Source of the DNA: a virus | Reading direction: 5' to 3' (one strand) | Virus record (IMG/VR): IMGVR_UViG_3300009177_000098 | Span: 1-28,963 of that record | Length of the DNA: 28,963 nucleotides | In this document: in pieces, positions 6,561-16,156 of the stretch | Layout: the number at the start of each line of letters is the position of its first letter | Numbering within the stretch: position 1 is the first letter of the stretch | The notes under the pieces: generated by a model | What the model was told of the DNA's origin: nothing | What the model saw: the letters and a program-made list of their open reading frames with translations, nothing else | Databases searched by the model: none | Translations under genes and position numbers: made by a program

Positions 6561-9500
6561 ATGGGCACAATGGGCGGCGGGCTCAGTCTCGGCACACTCT
6601 CGATTACGATTCAAGCGGCCGTTGATGAGGCGTTAAAAGACTTTCAGAAATTCGGCGGGGAATTAGAGAATCAGGCGGAAAAATGGAAAAAGCTCGACGA
6701 TGCGGCCAGTTTTGACAAACTCGCCGCGGCCGGCCAGCAACTCGCGACGGTCGGCCAATCGCTCTCGCTCGGTATCACGGCGCCGATTGTGGCGATCGCC
6801 GCGGCGTCGGCGACGGCCGCGGCCGGCTTTGAACAGTCGATGAACAAAATCGTAGCCGTGAGCGGCGCAACCGGCGCCGATTTGGAAGCATTGCGTTTAC
6901 TGGCAATGAAGCTCGGCGCCGATACGAAGTACTCGGCAAAAGAAGCGGCCGACGGTATGGGCGATCTTGCCGCGGCCGGCTTGACGACGGCGCAAACCAT
7001 CGCGGCTATGCCAGGTGTGCTCGATCTTGCCGCGGCCGGTACGCTCGCCGTTTCGCGCGCGGCCGAGGTTACAACCGACACGCTCGGGCAATTCGGGCTT
7101 GCTGCAGGGCAAGCCGGCCATGTTGCCGACGTGTTCGCGGTTGGCGCCGGCGCCGCGTCGATCAATGCAGAGCAGCTTGCACAATCCATGAAACTGGTTG
7201 GTCCGGTTGCCAATCTCGCCGGCATGAGTTTAGAGCAGACGACGACGGCAATTGCCTTGCTCGCCGGCTCTGGCATCAAAGCAACCGAAGCCGGTACGGG
7301 CTTGCGCGGTGTGCTCGCCGCGCTCGAATCACCGGGAAAAAAGGCGGCAACGGCTCTCGCAAATCTCGGAGTAGTAGCGAAAGATTCGAGCGGCAATCTA
7401 TTGCCGCTCGATCAGATCATGTTGCAGCTAAAAGAGTCCGGCGCCGGCGCATCCGAAATGTTTAAGATTTTCGGGCGCGAGTCGTCGGCGGCGGCGGCGG
7501 CTCTGATGAAGGATTCGGGGCCAGCATGGGCGGCGATGACTGCCGAGATTGATAAATCGGACGGCGCCGCGAAACGTATGGCGGACACGCTCAATAGCGG
7601 CGTTGCCGGCGCGCTTGAGCAATTCAAGGGTTCGGTGGAGACGGCCGGAATTTCGCTCGGGCAATCGCTCGCGCCGTTGATTGTGGCAGTGTTGGACGCC
7701 GGAACGAAGCTGGTTAACGATTTCATCTTGCCGGCCGTCGAGTGGTTCGGCAAGTTGCCGGCGCCGGTTCAGGCGTTCGCGCTTACGATCGTCGCGCTTG
7801 CCGCGGCGCTCGGGCCGGTTCTCTTGATCGCCGGCCAGTTAGCAATCGCAATCGGCGCGCTTATGCCGATCATTACGGCCGCGGCCGGCGTCGTCGGCGT
7901 TTCGGTGCTCGCGCTCGGCGGTTGGGTTATCGCGATCGCCGCGGTTGTCGCCGGCCTGGTGGCGCTCGGCGTTTGGGTTAACCAAAACTGGAATGCGATT
8001 ATGGCCGTAATTCAAGACGCGCTCGCGGCCGTCGTCGCTAAGATTGCCGGCTTTGTCGATTGGCTCGCAAAGCTCGTGCCGGCGTCGTCGGCAGTGGGGC
8101 AAGCTCTTAAATCAGCCGCAACCGAGCTACAGAACTACGGCAAGCAAGCGTCGGATTCGGCCGAGCTCAACCGCAAACTGCAAAAGACAACCGACGATCA
8201 AGCCGCGGCGACGAAAAAGGCAAAAGAAGAAGCGGCAAAGGCGACGGGCGCCCATACGGGGCTCGCCGGCGTGCTCGACAAACTGAAAACGAGTCACGAG
8301 GGAGCGGCGAAAAGCGCCGAGGGCAATACCGAAGCGACGAAAGAACAGAAAGACGCGGCAAAGGCGCTCGCGAAAGAAGTAAAAGACTGTGCGGCCGAGT
8401 TCAAACCGCTTATCGAGAAAAACGACGTTCTTTACGCGATCGCCGGCAAGCTCTCGGCGGCGCATCAAAAGCTCGCGAACGATATCGCCGCGGCGAAGTT
8501 GTCCGGCCATGACATAACGAAGGAGTTCGGCGACGGCATGGCGCCGGCGCTCGAAAAAGTCAATACCGAAACCGGCTTGTTGATCGGGCATTTCGACGGG
8601 CTCACCGGCAACAACGGCTTGCCAAAGGTGCTCGAAAAGCTCGGCCAGGTCAAGCTCGCGATAGATCCGGCGACGGGCTCTATCGCGAGCATGAACGCGG
8701 GGCTTGAAGCACTCGGCATCACGTCGGCGGCGAAGTTTACGCAAATCGCGGCCGACGCACAAACCGCATACGACAAAGTGATTGCGGCGCCGGACGCGAC
8801 GAAGTGGGAAAAAGACTCGGCATTCCTGAAATTATTGGAAGCCGAGCGGCAAGCCATGATTGCGAACGGTGAGGAAATACCGGCGCTCATGGATAAGCAA
8901 ATGGCCGACTTGCAGGCGTCGGTTAATAACAAGGCGCCGGCCGTCAAAGGCGCGTTTGACGGCTTCGCGAGCTCGGTTTCTACCGTGATCACCAATTTCG
9001 CGCAGGATATTTCCAAATCGCTTTGGGACGGCGATATGTCATGGGGTGAAAAGGGCAAATCGCTCTTAAAATCGCTCGGGCAAGCCGTTACGAGCTCGTT
9101 TATCGAGCCGGCCGCAAAAGCGATTGGAGACTTTATCGGCGGCGCGATTAAAGACTTGCTCAGTGGTAGCGGGCTCGGCGGGGTGCTCTCGACGTTGGGA
9201 GAAATCGGCTCGAAAGCGAAAGACGTGTTTAGCGAAACGCCGGCCGCGGGCGGCGCGCCGAGCGTACCATCGGGCGGCGGCGCGGGCGGCGCCGCAAGCG
9301 CGGTTGGGGGCGGGCTCACTGGTTGGATATCGGCGATCAGCGGCGCGGTAACGGCGATCAGTTCGGTGATCGGTAATTTCCAGATGGCCGGCATGAATAA
9401 GAGTCTTGACATCATCGTGCAACACACGTTGCAGACGGCAAACGATCTGTTTAACCTTCGCCGCGACGATTGGGACCGGCACGCCGAATACGCACTCTGG

Positions 9501-9815
9501 AAAGACGATTTCCTATCGACGCTTTGGAAAACCGAGGGCAATACGGGCGCCGCGCTTGCGAGCCTGCAGGCGATCGAAACGCACTGCTACAACGCATCGG
9601 CGACGCTCGCCGATATGCTTACCGACTCGCGCACGAGCGGGCCGGCCGAGTCGTCGTTTATGGAAAGCGTTGTCAACCTGCTAGGCAAGATGAGTTACAA
9701 GCTCGACGCGCTCGCCGCGGGCTCGAATATGACGATGAACCTTACCGGCACTGATCCGGTAACTGTGGCAAGCCGCATCGCAACGCAAATGCGCCTGCAG
9801 GGGGGCCGCGCGTGA
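6561..9815 (+). CDS. Tail tape measure protein, 1084 aa
   Basis: Longest gene of the window, placed after the chaperone as usual. The ATG follows AAGGGG. The N-terminal third (ASATAAAGFEQSMNKIVAVSGA..LEALRLLAMKLGADTKYSAKEAADGMGDLAAAGLTTAQT) is the TP901-type tape measure core region. Residues about 400-472 are a long hydrophobic stretch (VQAFALTIVALAAALGPVLLI onward) that may enter the host membrane during DNA ejection. The rest is largely helical with Lys/Glu-rich coiled-coil parts around residues 530-620 and Gly-rich spacers near 890-920. At about 1.5 angstrom per residue the tail would be near 160 nm (rule of thumb). It overlaps the next gene by GTGA. Confidence 0.93.
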   Translation: MGTMGGGLSLGTLSITIQAAVDEALKDFQKFGGELENQAEKWKKLDDAASFDKLAAAGQQLATVGQSLSLGITAPIVAIAAASATAAAGFEQSMNKIVAVSGATGADLEALRLLAMKLGADTKYSAKEAADGMGDLAAAGLTTAQTIAAMPGVLDLAAAGTLAVSRAAEVTTDTLGQFGLAAGQAGHVADVFAVGAGAASINAEQLAQSMKLVGPVANLAGMSLEQTTTAIALLAGSGIKATEAGTGLRGVLAALESPGKKAATALANLGVVAKDSSGNLLPLDQIMLQLKESGAGASEMFKIFGRESSAAAAALMKDSGPAWAAMTAEIDKSDGAAKRMADTLNSGVAGALEQFKGSVETAGISLGQSLAPLIVAVLDAGTKLVNDFILPAVEWFGKLPAPVQAFALTIVALAAALGPVLLIAGQLAIAIGALMPIITAAAGVVGVSVLALGGWVIAIAAVVAGLVALGVWVNQNWNAIMAVIQDALAAVVAKIAGFVDWLAKLVPASSAVGQALKSAATELQNYGKQASDSAELNRKLQKTTDDQAAATKKAKEEAAKATGAHTGLAGVLDKLKTSHEGAAKSAEGNTEATKEQKDAAKALAKEVKDCAAEFKPLIEKNDVLYAIAGKLSAAHQKLANDIAAAKLSGHDITKEFGDGMAPALEKVNTETGLLIGHFDGLTGNNGLPKVLEKLGQVKLAIDPATGSIASMNAGLEALGITSAAKFTQIAADAQTAYDKVIAAPDATKWEKDSAFLKLLEAERQAMIANGEEIPALMDKQMADLQASVNNKAPAVKGAFDGFASSVSTVITNFAQDISKSLWDGDMSWGEKGKSLLKSLGQAVTSSFIEPAAKAIGDFIGGAIKDLLSGSGLGGVLSTLGEIGSKAKDVFSETPAAGGAPSVPSGGGAGGAASAVGGGLTGWISAISGAVTAISSVIGNFQMAGMNKSLDIIVQHTLQTANDLFNLRRDDWDRHAEYALWKDDFLSTLWKTEGNTGAALASLQAIETHCYNASATLADMLTDSRTSGPAESSFMESVVNLLGKMSYKLDALAAGSNMTMNLTGTDPVTVASRIATQMRLQGGRA

Positions 9816-12463
9816 GATTGCGCGCGGCCGTCGAGGGGTTCGACGTATCCGGCGCCGCGTTGATCGAGTCCGCCACAATCCAACAGGATTCAACCGAGGC
9901 TATCTCGACGTGTGAGCTTACTTTGTTTCAGCGGTTCGGCGAAGCTCGCTACGATCACGCGCAATACAGCCTTGCATCGTTTCAGTACGCGTGGACGGTG
10001 AGCGAATGGAACGAGCTCGTTTTATGGGATGAAGACACAAACCAAATTCAGTTTGCCGGCTTCGTGCTCGCCGTCGATCGCGAAGCCGAAGGGCCGCACG
10101 TCCGCCTAACAATCCATGCATCCGATTGGGGGATTCTGTTTGAACGGGCGCTTATCACGCAATCGTGGCCGGACGGCACGCCGGATTCAACGATCATTGC
10201 CGATGCGATCAAAGCTGTACCGGAGCTTTCCGCGGGCTCACTTATCACGCTTACCGCGAACCTTGGATTAATCGAGGCGAAAGATCAACGCGTACGGGAT
10301 TTGCTCGACAGCATTTGCCAGTTGACGGGCGGCGAGTGGAATGTTGGCTACGACGGCAAGGTAAATTACTACGCCGCGGGCTCGATCGTCGCGCCGTTCG
10401 GCTTGAGCGATCGGCCGGACGGCTCGACGACACAACCGTATCAGCTCGAAAGCTATAAGCGCGATTTCAGCGACGCCGCAAACCGCGTGCTTGTGCTCGG
10501 CGCCGTCGGCGACGCCGGCGAACTCCGCGCGACGGCCGAAGATACCAGCAGTCAAGCAAGTTTCGGCGTGCTCTCCGTGACGCTCGTTGATCGCAGTTTG
10601 ACCGACGCGGCGACGGCCGCGCTATGGGCCGATACGGAAGTTGGCTTGCGCTCGACGCCGAAGTATACAATTCAAGCCGGTTGCTTTGTGCCGGGGCTCG
10701 CCCGCGGAATGACGGTCGAAATCGAGGCGTGGAAATATGGCCTGGTTACGTCCCTGATTCTGCGATCGCTCACGATTACGATCATGGCGCCGGACCGATC
10801 GCGGCCGGCCGGCGCCGGCCATAAGCTCAAGTACTCGGCGACGCTCGGGAGTCGTCCGCCCGATCTGGTGTATACGTTGCGCCGGATGCAACGCATACCA
10901 GTGCAGGCGACGAAAGCGCCGGCCGCGTCGATCGCGCCGGGAACGATCGAGGGTGACGACTTCGCCGCGGGCATCGCGCCGGTTTACATCGTCGCGGGTA
11001 AGCCGACTGATTGGAGCAAGTATCCGGCCGACGCGGTTTTCCTGAATACGGCCGATCGGAAGTTGTACCGGCGAACCGGCAACGATTGGACGGCGGTTGT
11101 TCCAACGGCCGATATCGAAGGGCAATTGCACACGTCACAGTTTGCGCCTGGTTCGGTTACGTCCACCGTGCTCGCCGACGGCTCGGTCGTCACGGCGAAG
11201 ATACCGGCCGGCGCGATCACGGCGCCTACGATCGCAATTAGCGCCGTGACAGTCTCGGCGATCGCCGACGGCGCCGTTACGACGGCGAAGATACCGGACG
11301 GCGCGATACAAGCGCCGAAGCTCGCGGCGTCGAGCGTTACGGCAAATGCGATCGCGGCAAATGCGATCGCGGCCGAGTCGATACAAGCCGGCGCAGTCAC
11401 GGCGAACGCGCTCGCGGCAAACTCGGTCACGGCCGGCGCGATCGCGGCGAACGCAATCACGGCCGGCACGGTTGCCGCGGGCGCGATCACAGCAACGGCG
11501 CTGGCGGCCGGCTCAGTCACGGCAAACGCGATCGCGGCAAACGCCGTCTACGCCGAAGCGATGCAAGCAAATTCGGTCACGGCGCAAGCTCTCGCCGCAA
11601 ACTCGGTTATAGCGGGCAAGATCGCCGCGCTCGCCGTCGTTGCCGGCAACCTTGCGGCCGACTCGGTAACGGCCGGCGCGATCGCCGCGGGTGCGGTCAT
11701 CGCCGGCAAGATCGCCGCGGGCGCGGTCACGGCAAACGAGCTCGCGGCCGGCTCAGTCACAGCCGTTAAGATACAAGCCGGCTCGATTACATCTGATAAG
11801 CTCTCGACGATCGAGCTTGCCGTGGGGTACGGCTCAAACAAGCCGGCGCGCGTCGCCGTTTACGATACGTCGCAAAATCTGGTTGCATTGCTCGGCGATA
11901 TGGGCGGCGCCGGCTTGCCGGCAAATACCTATTTTGGCGTATGGGGCCGGCTCGCCGGCTTCGGCGGTACGGAATACAGCAATGCGCCGCTCTACACGAA
12001 CGCGGCCGGCTCGTTGTTTATCCGGCAAGCGTCGTTTACGATCACGGCGCCGACGGGAACCGCGGCCGAGGGCTCGGTAATTCAGTCGAGCCCGAGTACT
12101 TGGGATGCCACGTATGGCTCGATCGAGTGGCGCGTAAGCAAGCCGAACGATTCCAAAGCATCGCTGATAAGCCGCGGGCTCGTGCTCTATGGGAAAAACG
12201 GCACGCAAGCCGGCGCGTTCGTGCGCTCGCCGACGGTCGGCCATGAAAACGCCGGCGAGTTCACGTTAAGCAACGGCGGTTCACTCATGATAGTTCTTGA
12301 CGGTTTCACCGGCCAGGTGCGCGCGTCGAGCTTCGCGGTTACGGGTACGGCGAGTTTCACCGGCACAGTGCCGGCCGGCCGCGCGTTCAACGTTTCAAGC
12401 GGCTTGATAACGGGCTATGTGCTCGCCGACGGGACGGTATTTCCGCCCGTAGAAACGGTTTGA
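9812..12463 (+). CDS. Tail hub/spike protein with long five-residue repeats
   Basis: 883 aa from GTG 9812 (GTGA overlap). Residues 1-360 resemble a tail hub or distal-tail module: RAAVEGFDVSGAALIESATIQQ, TCELTLFQRFG, VLWDEDTNQIQFAGFVLAVDREAEGP, IHASDWGILFERAL, DLLDSICQLTGGEWNVGYDGKVNYY. Such 'T.eLtl.......G..v.i.d....i.f.G.v' openings occur in siphophage baseplate hubs. Residues about 445-663 are consecutive five-residue units [AS]-[IVL]-x-A-[GN], probably a beta-helix shaft. The C-terminal 210 residues (VYDTSQNLVALLGDMGGAG ... GYVLADGTVFPPVETV) look like a fibre tip. The stop TGA overlaps palindromic copy 3. Confidence 0.82.
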   Translation: MRLRAAVEGFDVSGAALIESATIQQDSTEAISTCELTLFQRFGEARYDHAQYSLASFQYAWTVSEWNELVLWDEDTNQIQFAGFVLAVDREAEGPHVRLTIHASDWGILFERALITQSWPDGTPDSTIIADAIKAVPELSAGSLITLTANLGLIEAKDQRVRDLLDSICQLTGGEWNVGYDGKVNYYAAGSIVAPFGLSDRPDGSTTQPYQLESYKRDFSDAANRVLVLGAVGDAGELRATAEDTSSQASFGVLSVTLVDRSLTDAATAALWADTEVGLRSTPKYTIQAGCFVPGLARGMTVEIEAWKYGLVTSLILRSLTITIMAPDRSRPAGAGHKLKYSATLGSRPPDLVYTLRRMQRIPVQATKAPAASIAPGTIEGDDFAAGIAPVYIVAGKPTDWSKYPADAVFLNTADRKLYRRTGNDWTAVVPTADIEGQLHTSQFAPGSVTSTVLADGSVVTAKIPAGAITAPTIAISAVTVSAIADGAVTTAKIPDGAIQAPKLAASSVTANAIAANAIAAESIQAGAVTANALAANSVTAGAIAANAITAGTVAAGAITATALAAGSVTANAIAANAVYAEAMQANSVTAQALAANSVIAGKIAALAVVAGNLAADSVTAGAIAAGAVIAGKIAAGAVTANELAAGSVTAVKIQAGSITSDKLSTIELAVGYGSNKPARVAVYDTSQNLVALLGDMGGAGLPANTYFGVWGRLAGFGGTEYSNAPLYTNAAGSLFIRQASFTITAPTGTAAEGSVIQSSPSTWDATYGSIEWRVSKPNDSKASLISRGLVLYGKNGTQAGAFVRSPTVGHENAGEFTLSNGGSLMIVLDGFTGQVRASSFAVTGTASFTGTVPAGRAFNVSSGLITGYVLADGTVFPPVETV
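11155..11802 (+). repeat. Tandem 15-bp units coding for five-residue repeats
   Basis: Inside the hub/spike gene, DNA units such as GCGATCGCGGCAAAC alternate with TCGGTCACGGCCGGC-like units. They encode A-I-A-A-N, S-V-T-A-G, A-L-A-A-N and similar peptides, about 40 in a row. Units vary in third positions, so the array is old and under protein-level selection rather than freshly duplicated. Confidence 0.8.
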
Positions 12464-12502
12464 GCGGGCGAAGCGGCGGGACCGTCGCACCTTCGCCCGC
12501 TC
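12462..12502. repeat. 41-bp palindromic element, copy 3
   Basis: Perfect 12-bp outer stem GAGCGGGCGAAG / CTTCGCCCGCTC. The stop codon of the hub gene (TGA 12461-12463) uses the first two bases of the element. A poly-T tract is absent (GTTTATGG follows). Lies 25 bases before the next ATG. Confidence 0.9.
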
Positions 12503-12526
12503 GTTTATGGAAAAAGGGGAAAAACG

Positions 12527-12889
12527 ATGAAGTTTGAACACACGCTATCGCCGGCCGCGGCGCAATTATTCCGCAACGGCGTCGAGAAATTGAACGCGCT
12601 TCGGCTTGAGCAATTGCGGGCGCTCGGGCTCGCAAAAGAGGCCGAAATGAAATCGGATTCATTGCAACAGACGATTACCGACCAAGTCGCGATTATCGAG
12701 CAAACCGAGGGTTTGCCGGCGCCGCTTCGCCCGTACCAGTTAAGCCTTGATTGCTCAAAGCTAATCGGCGAAGTGCCGGATAAGCCGGCCGCGGCGCCCG
12801 TTGTCGAGCCGGCGCCCGTCGTCGAGCTCGTGCCGGCGAAGGTAAACGGCGCCGATCATTCGGCCGACGCGGGGGCGGAACGTGTCTGA
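12527..12889 (+). CDS. Hypothetical protein with coiled-coil middle, 120 aa
   Basis: A good ribosome binding site (AAAAGGGG) precedes ATG 12527. Residues 1-65 are helical and charged (LSPAAAQLFRNGVEKLNALR ... GLAKEAEMKSDSLQQTITDQ), residues 66-88 carry LPAPLRPYQLSLDCSKLIG, and the end is Pro/Val/Ala rich. It sits between two fibre genes and overlaps the next start by eight bases. It could be a fibre assembly or attachment protein; no family is recognised. Confidence 0.7.
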   Translation: MKFEHTLSPAAAQLFRNGVEKLNALRLEQLRALGLAKEAEMKSDSLQQTITDQVAIIEQTEGLPAPLRPYQLSLDCSKLIGEVPDKPAAAPVVEPAPVVELVPAKVNGADHSADAGAERV

Positions 12890-15809
12890 TATTCCGGTCC
12901 GGCTTCGCCCGCGGGCGGTTGTGCCGTCCGGTTGGCCGCCGGACGTTGCGCCGAATCAGATCATCACGGCCGCGCATATCAACGCCGTTCGATCGAGCGT
13001 GTACGCGTGGCCTGGTGACGTGGACGGGCAAGGGCACACGCTTTCCAATGTGCATCTTGCCGGCGCAACCGGCGTGCTGTCCGATCCGACGACGACGGCC
13101 GGCGATATGCTCGCCCGCGACGGCTCGGCGCTCGGGCGCTTTCCGATCGGCGCGGCCGGCCAGGTGCTCACGGTCGATACGGCGCAACCGGCCAAACTGC
13201 GATGGATCACGCCGGCAGTGGCGCCCGTTGCGAGCGTTTTCGGGCGCATAGGCGCCGTCGTCGCGCAAGCGGGGGATTATACCGCGGCGCAAGTCACCGG
13301 CGCGGTTGTAGACAGTCTGACGACAAAGGGCGACATATTCGCACGCGGCGCCGCGGCAACCGGCCGATTGCCGGCCGGCTCGGACGGGCAAGTGCTACGG
13401 GCGGACTCGTTTCAACCGTTCGGGATGCGTTGGTCCGGCGAAAGTGTACCGAGCGTTTTCGGCCGTACCGGACCGATCGCCGCGCAAGCCGGCGACTACA
13501 CGGCCGCTCAAGTGACGAACGCCGTTAGTGTGCTCGGTTCCTATCCAGATCCGGCCTGGATTCCGTCCATCAGTTGGGCGAAATTGCTCGGGGTGCCGGC
13601 GACGTTTCCCGTGGCGCCGCACACGCACGACGCCGCGGCCGTCGTCTCGGGCGTGCTGTCAACGGCGCGGCTCGGTACGGGCGTCGCAAGCGCGAGCGTC
13701 TATCTTCGCGGCGATGGCACATGGGCCGCGGCCGGTACGGGCGGCGGCGGCGGGGTGATTTCGGTTTTCGGCCGAGCCGGTACGGTTGTCGCGCAAGGCG
13801 GCGACTACACGGCCGCAATGGTGACGGGCGCCGTTGTCGATCCTACTGTCATTAAGGGCGATTTGATGGTGCGAAATGACATAAACGTCATGGCGCGCTT
13901 ACCCGTCGGCGCGAGCGGTCAAGTGCTGCAAGCCGATACGTCGTTATCGCTCGGCATGAAATGGACAACATTAGGCGCCGCAGTTCAAACGCCGTGGGTG
14001 ACAAATGTTGACGCGGCCGGCTACCAATTAGCGAACGTTTCGCGCGTCGGCGTCGCAATGGTGCCGGGGTATCCGCTCGACGTGACGGGCGATATCAACT
14101 ATAGCGGTACGCTTCGGAAAAACGGGGCGCCGGTTTCGTTCGGCGGTTCTCAAACTCCCTGGACAAGCAATATTGACGCGGCCGGTTTCTTACTCAACAA
14201 CGCCGGCGCCATCGGAATCGGCGGTATGGCGAGCTCGGCGCGGCTCGGTATTACGGCCGGTACGCTAGGCACGACGGCGGGCGCGGCCATTCTCGCGCAA
14301 TCGTCGCAAGCGGCGACAGCGAACAACGACGAATTCAGTACGACGCTATGGCGCACGGCGGCGGGAGGATCGGCGGATTCGGCGGTCTGGAGACTTGCCC
14401 GCAAGGTTGACACGTCGGATGTTGCGAGTATTGATTTCGGAGTGGCAACGCTCGCGTTTCGTACGTCTGCGTTTCAACGTATGGTGATAGACCAAAGCGG
14501 CAATGTCGGCATCAACACAGCGGCGCCCGTTGCGTTACTGCATGTTGCTAACGGTTCGCCTGGACCGCCGAGTTTGACTTCCGATACTGGAATCTTCTAT
14601 ATGACCTGCGGGAGTTCGATTGCATTGGCTTTCGGGGCTGGCACAGGTACGCCAAATTACAACCCCTGGATTCAAACCAAGCGAACCAATAATACAGGGA
14701 CAGCCGACGCTTTGGCCTTGAACCCACTAGGCGGCAACATCGGAATCGGAACGATTGGGCCACTTACAGCGCTGCATGTAGCCAGTGCAGCGAGTCCGAC
14801 ACTTGCGCTGGAGTCAACCACCAACCCTTCGTCCGATGGCGTCTCTATGGCAGGTATAACCGCATACTCCAGCGACGGCGTAACTCCGGCACAGGCGGGG
14901 AGTACTATTAATTGGCGTGCCAATGGCGCATGGTCACCTACGAATCGCGGGACGGATACTGTGTTTCGCGGCATCTCGAATGGGTCTACTTCATTGGTGG
15001 AATGGGTTCGTTTCCGCAATGGCAATGTCGGCATCGGGACAGCGTCCCCGCTTACCAAGCTCGACGTGGTGGTTTCGGCTAACTATCATTTTGGCGTTAT
15101 TTTCAATACGCCGAATGCCACTACCATCGGTGCATTTACCGATGGCTTTTCGGGATGGCAACCTTTGTCTATCAATCCCGCGGCGCCCATATATCTTTGT
15201 GCTACAACGAGTGCCGTAGGCATCGGCTCGGCCGCGCCGCAAGCAACGAAGTTAGCAGTCACTCCGCAGGTTAACGCGACTACCGTACCGACGGCCAACA
15301 CCGTCACGATTGGCGAAGCGACGAACGCGGCCGGCTATTACTTGAGTCTTGGTTATCTCTTAGATGGCGGTTCGATCTGGAAAGGCTCGATTCAGGCTCT
15401 TGCAAATTCGAGTCCGGCTAATTTAGTGCTTAACGGTATGGGCGGGGGCGTTGCAGTCGGTAAGGTGGGGCCGATAACTTATGCCTTAGACGTTGCCGGC
15501 GACGTGAATTGTACCGGCGCGTTTCGCGTCAACGGCGTGCCGATTTCGACGGGCGGCGGCGGGTCGCAAACACCGTGGGCGACGGATATTGACGCCGCAT
15601 CACACGCGCTGAATAATTGCGCGATTGTCAAAGGGCCGGCCGCGGGTGTCAATTTCGGTGCACCGTTTATTCAAGCGGCTACCGTTTCAATTGGTCCGTC
15701 CGCGGTGGGCTTGATTGGCTTCGGCGCGCTAACCAATGGGTCACTTGCGCTCTATGTCAAGTGTCCAGACGGCACGGTTAGAATCCACACGATGACTTTA
15801 TCACCGTAA
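12882..15809 (+). CDS. Large tail fibre protein, 975 aa
   Basis: GTG 12882 is preceded by GGGGGCGG and overlaps the previous stop. The N-terminal part carries at least three copies of the fibre motif FGRxGxVVAQAGDYTAAQVTxA (near residues 122, 193 and 304), each followed by GAVVDxxxxKGDxxxR-type segments. The C-terminal half has several GNVGIGTxxPxxxLHV modules (for example around residues 540, 620 and 710), a beta-strand unit common in fibres and bacterial surface proteins. The last part contains SQTPWATDIDAASHALNNC, a near repeat of two earlier TPW...NIDAAG segments. Bases about 14540-15240 are visibly less GC-rich. Likely receptor-binding fibre; no S74 chaperone domain is seen at the end. 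Confidence 0.85.
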   Translation: MSDIPVRLRPRAVVPSGWPPDVAPNQIITAAHINAVRSSVYAWPGDVDGQGHTLSNVHLAGATGVLSDPTTTAGDMLARDGSALGRFPIGAAGQVLTVDTAQPAKLRWITPAVAPVASVFGRIGAVVAQAGDYTAAQVTGAVVDSLTTKGDIFARGAAATGRLPAGSDGQVLRADSFQPFGMRWSGESVPSVFGRTGPIAAQAGDYTAAQVTNAVSVLGSYPDPAWIPSISWAKLLGVPATFPVAPHTHDAAAVVSGVLSTARLGTGVASASVYLRGDGTWAAAGTGGGGGVISVFGRAGTVVAQGGDYTAAMVTGAVVDPTVIKGDLMVRNDINVMARLPVGASGQVLQADTSLSLGMKWTTLGAAVQTPWVTNVDAAGYQLANVSRVGVAMVPGYPLDVTGDINYSGTLRKNGAPVSFGGSQTPWTSNIDAAGFLLNNAGAIGIGGMASSARLGITAGTLGTTAGAAILAQSSQAATANNDEFSTTLWRTAAGGSADSAVWRLARKVDTSDVASIDFGVATLAFRTSAFQRMVIDQSGNVGINTAAPVALLHVANGSPGPPSLTSDTGIFYMTCGSSIALAFGAGTGTPNYNPWIQTKRTNNTGTADALALNPLGGNIGIGTIGPLTALHVASAASPTLALESTTNPSSDGVSMAGITAYSSDGVTPAQAGSTINWRANGAWSPTNRGTDTVFRGISNGSTSLVEWVRFRNGNVGIGTASPLTKLDVVVSANYHFGVIFNTPNATTIGAFTDGFSGWQPLSINPAAPIYLCATTSAVGIGSAAPQATKLAVTPQVNATTVPTANTVTIGEATNAAGYYLSLGYLLDGGSIWKGSIQALANSSPANLVLNGMGGGVAVGKVGPITYALDVAGDVNCTGAFRVNGVPISTGGGGSQTPWATDIDAASHALNNCAIVKGPAAGVNFGAPFIQAATVSIGPSAVGLIGFGALTNGSLALYVKCPDGTVRIHTMTLSP

Positions 15810-15834
15810 ACAACAAGGGAGAATATTAAACGAT

Positions 15835-16122
15835 ATGACTTACGAAGAATCAGCCGCGCTCATGCAGGATTTTGCTTTCCGCGGGCGCGTTAAAGTCGCG
15901 GCGTTGAGATACGCCGATAGCATTATGATCGAAGCAAGCACCGTACCGGCGCATAACACGCGGGAAAAATGGGCGCTCGGTACAATGCAGAATCCAGAAA
16001 TGGTTGCGGCACAATTGCAACCGCCCGTCGTCATGGACGCCGCGGTGCAAGCCGACGGCGCCGAGATCGCCGACGCGGCGTTGCAGGCGAGCGTTGAAAC
16101 CGTCGTAAACAAGATGATGTAA
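15835..16122 (+). CDS. Small protein downstream of fibre, 95 aa
   Basis: A ribosome binding site (AAGGGAGA) precedes ATG 15835. The product MTYEESAALMQDFAFRGRVK ... ALRYADSIMIEASTVPAHNTREKWALGTMQNPEMVAAQLQPPVV is a helical protein; 'F..rv..A.l.yA..i..E....p.H..R..wA' is seen in small phage proteins after the fibre genes. It may be a virion or assembly protein. It ends exactly where a long hairpin begins. Confidence 0.7.
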   Translation: MTYEESAALMQDFAFRGRVKVAALRYADSIMIEASTVPAHNTREKWALGTMQNPEMVAAQLQPPVVMDAAVQADGAEIADAALQASVETVVNKMM

Positions 16123-16156
16123 GCCGGCCGGGCGCCTATCGAGTCGCCGGCCGGCT
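16122..16156. terminator. Bidirectional hairpin between fibre operon and BrnA
   Basis: AGCCGGCCGG (16122-16131) pairs fully with CCGGCCGGCT (16147-16156) around a 15-base loop. It starts on the last base of the plus-strand gene and covers the 3' end of the convergent brnA gene, so it can stop transcription from both sides. No T run follows on either strand. Confidence 0.6.

Noticed and set aside
6671-9541. Long minus-strand ORFs (241 and 358 aa) inside the tape measure gene
   Set aside because: Ser/Ala/Pro-rich antisense shadows typical of GC-rich genes; the plus-strand tape measure is clearly real.
11137-11802. CRISPR-like regular repeats
   Set aside because: The 15-bp units have no spacers, vary in third codon positions and encode an uninterrupted five-residue protein repeat.
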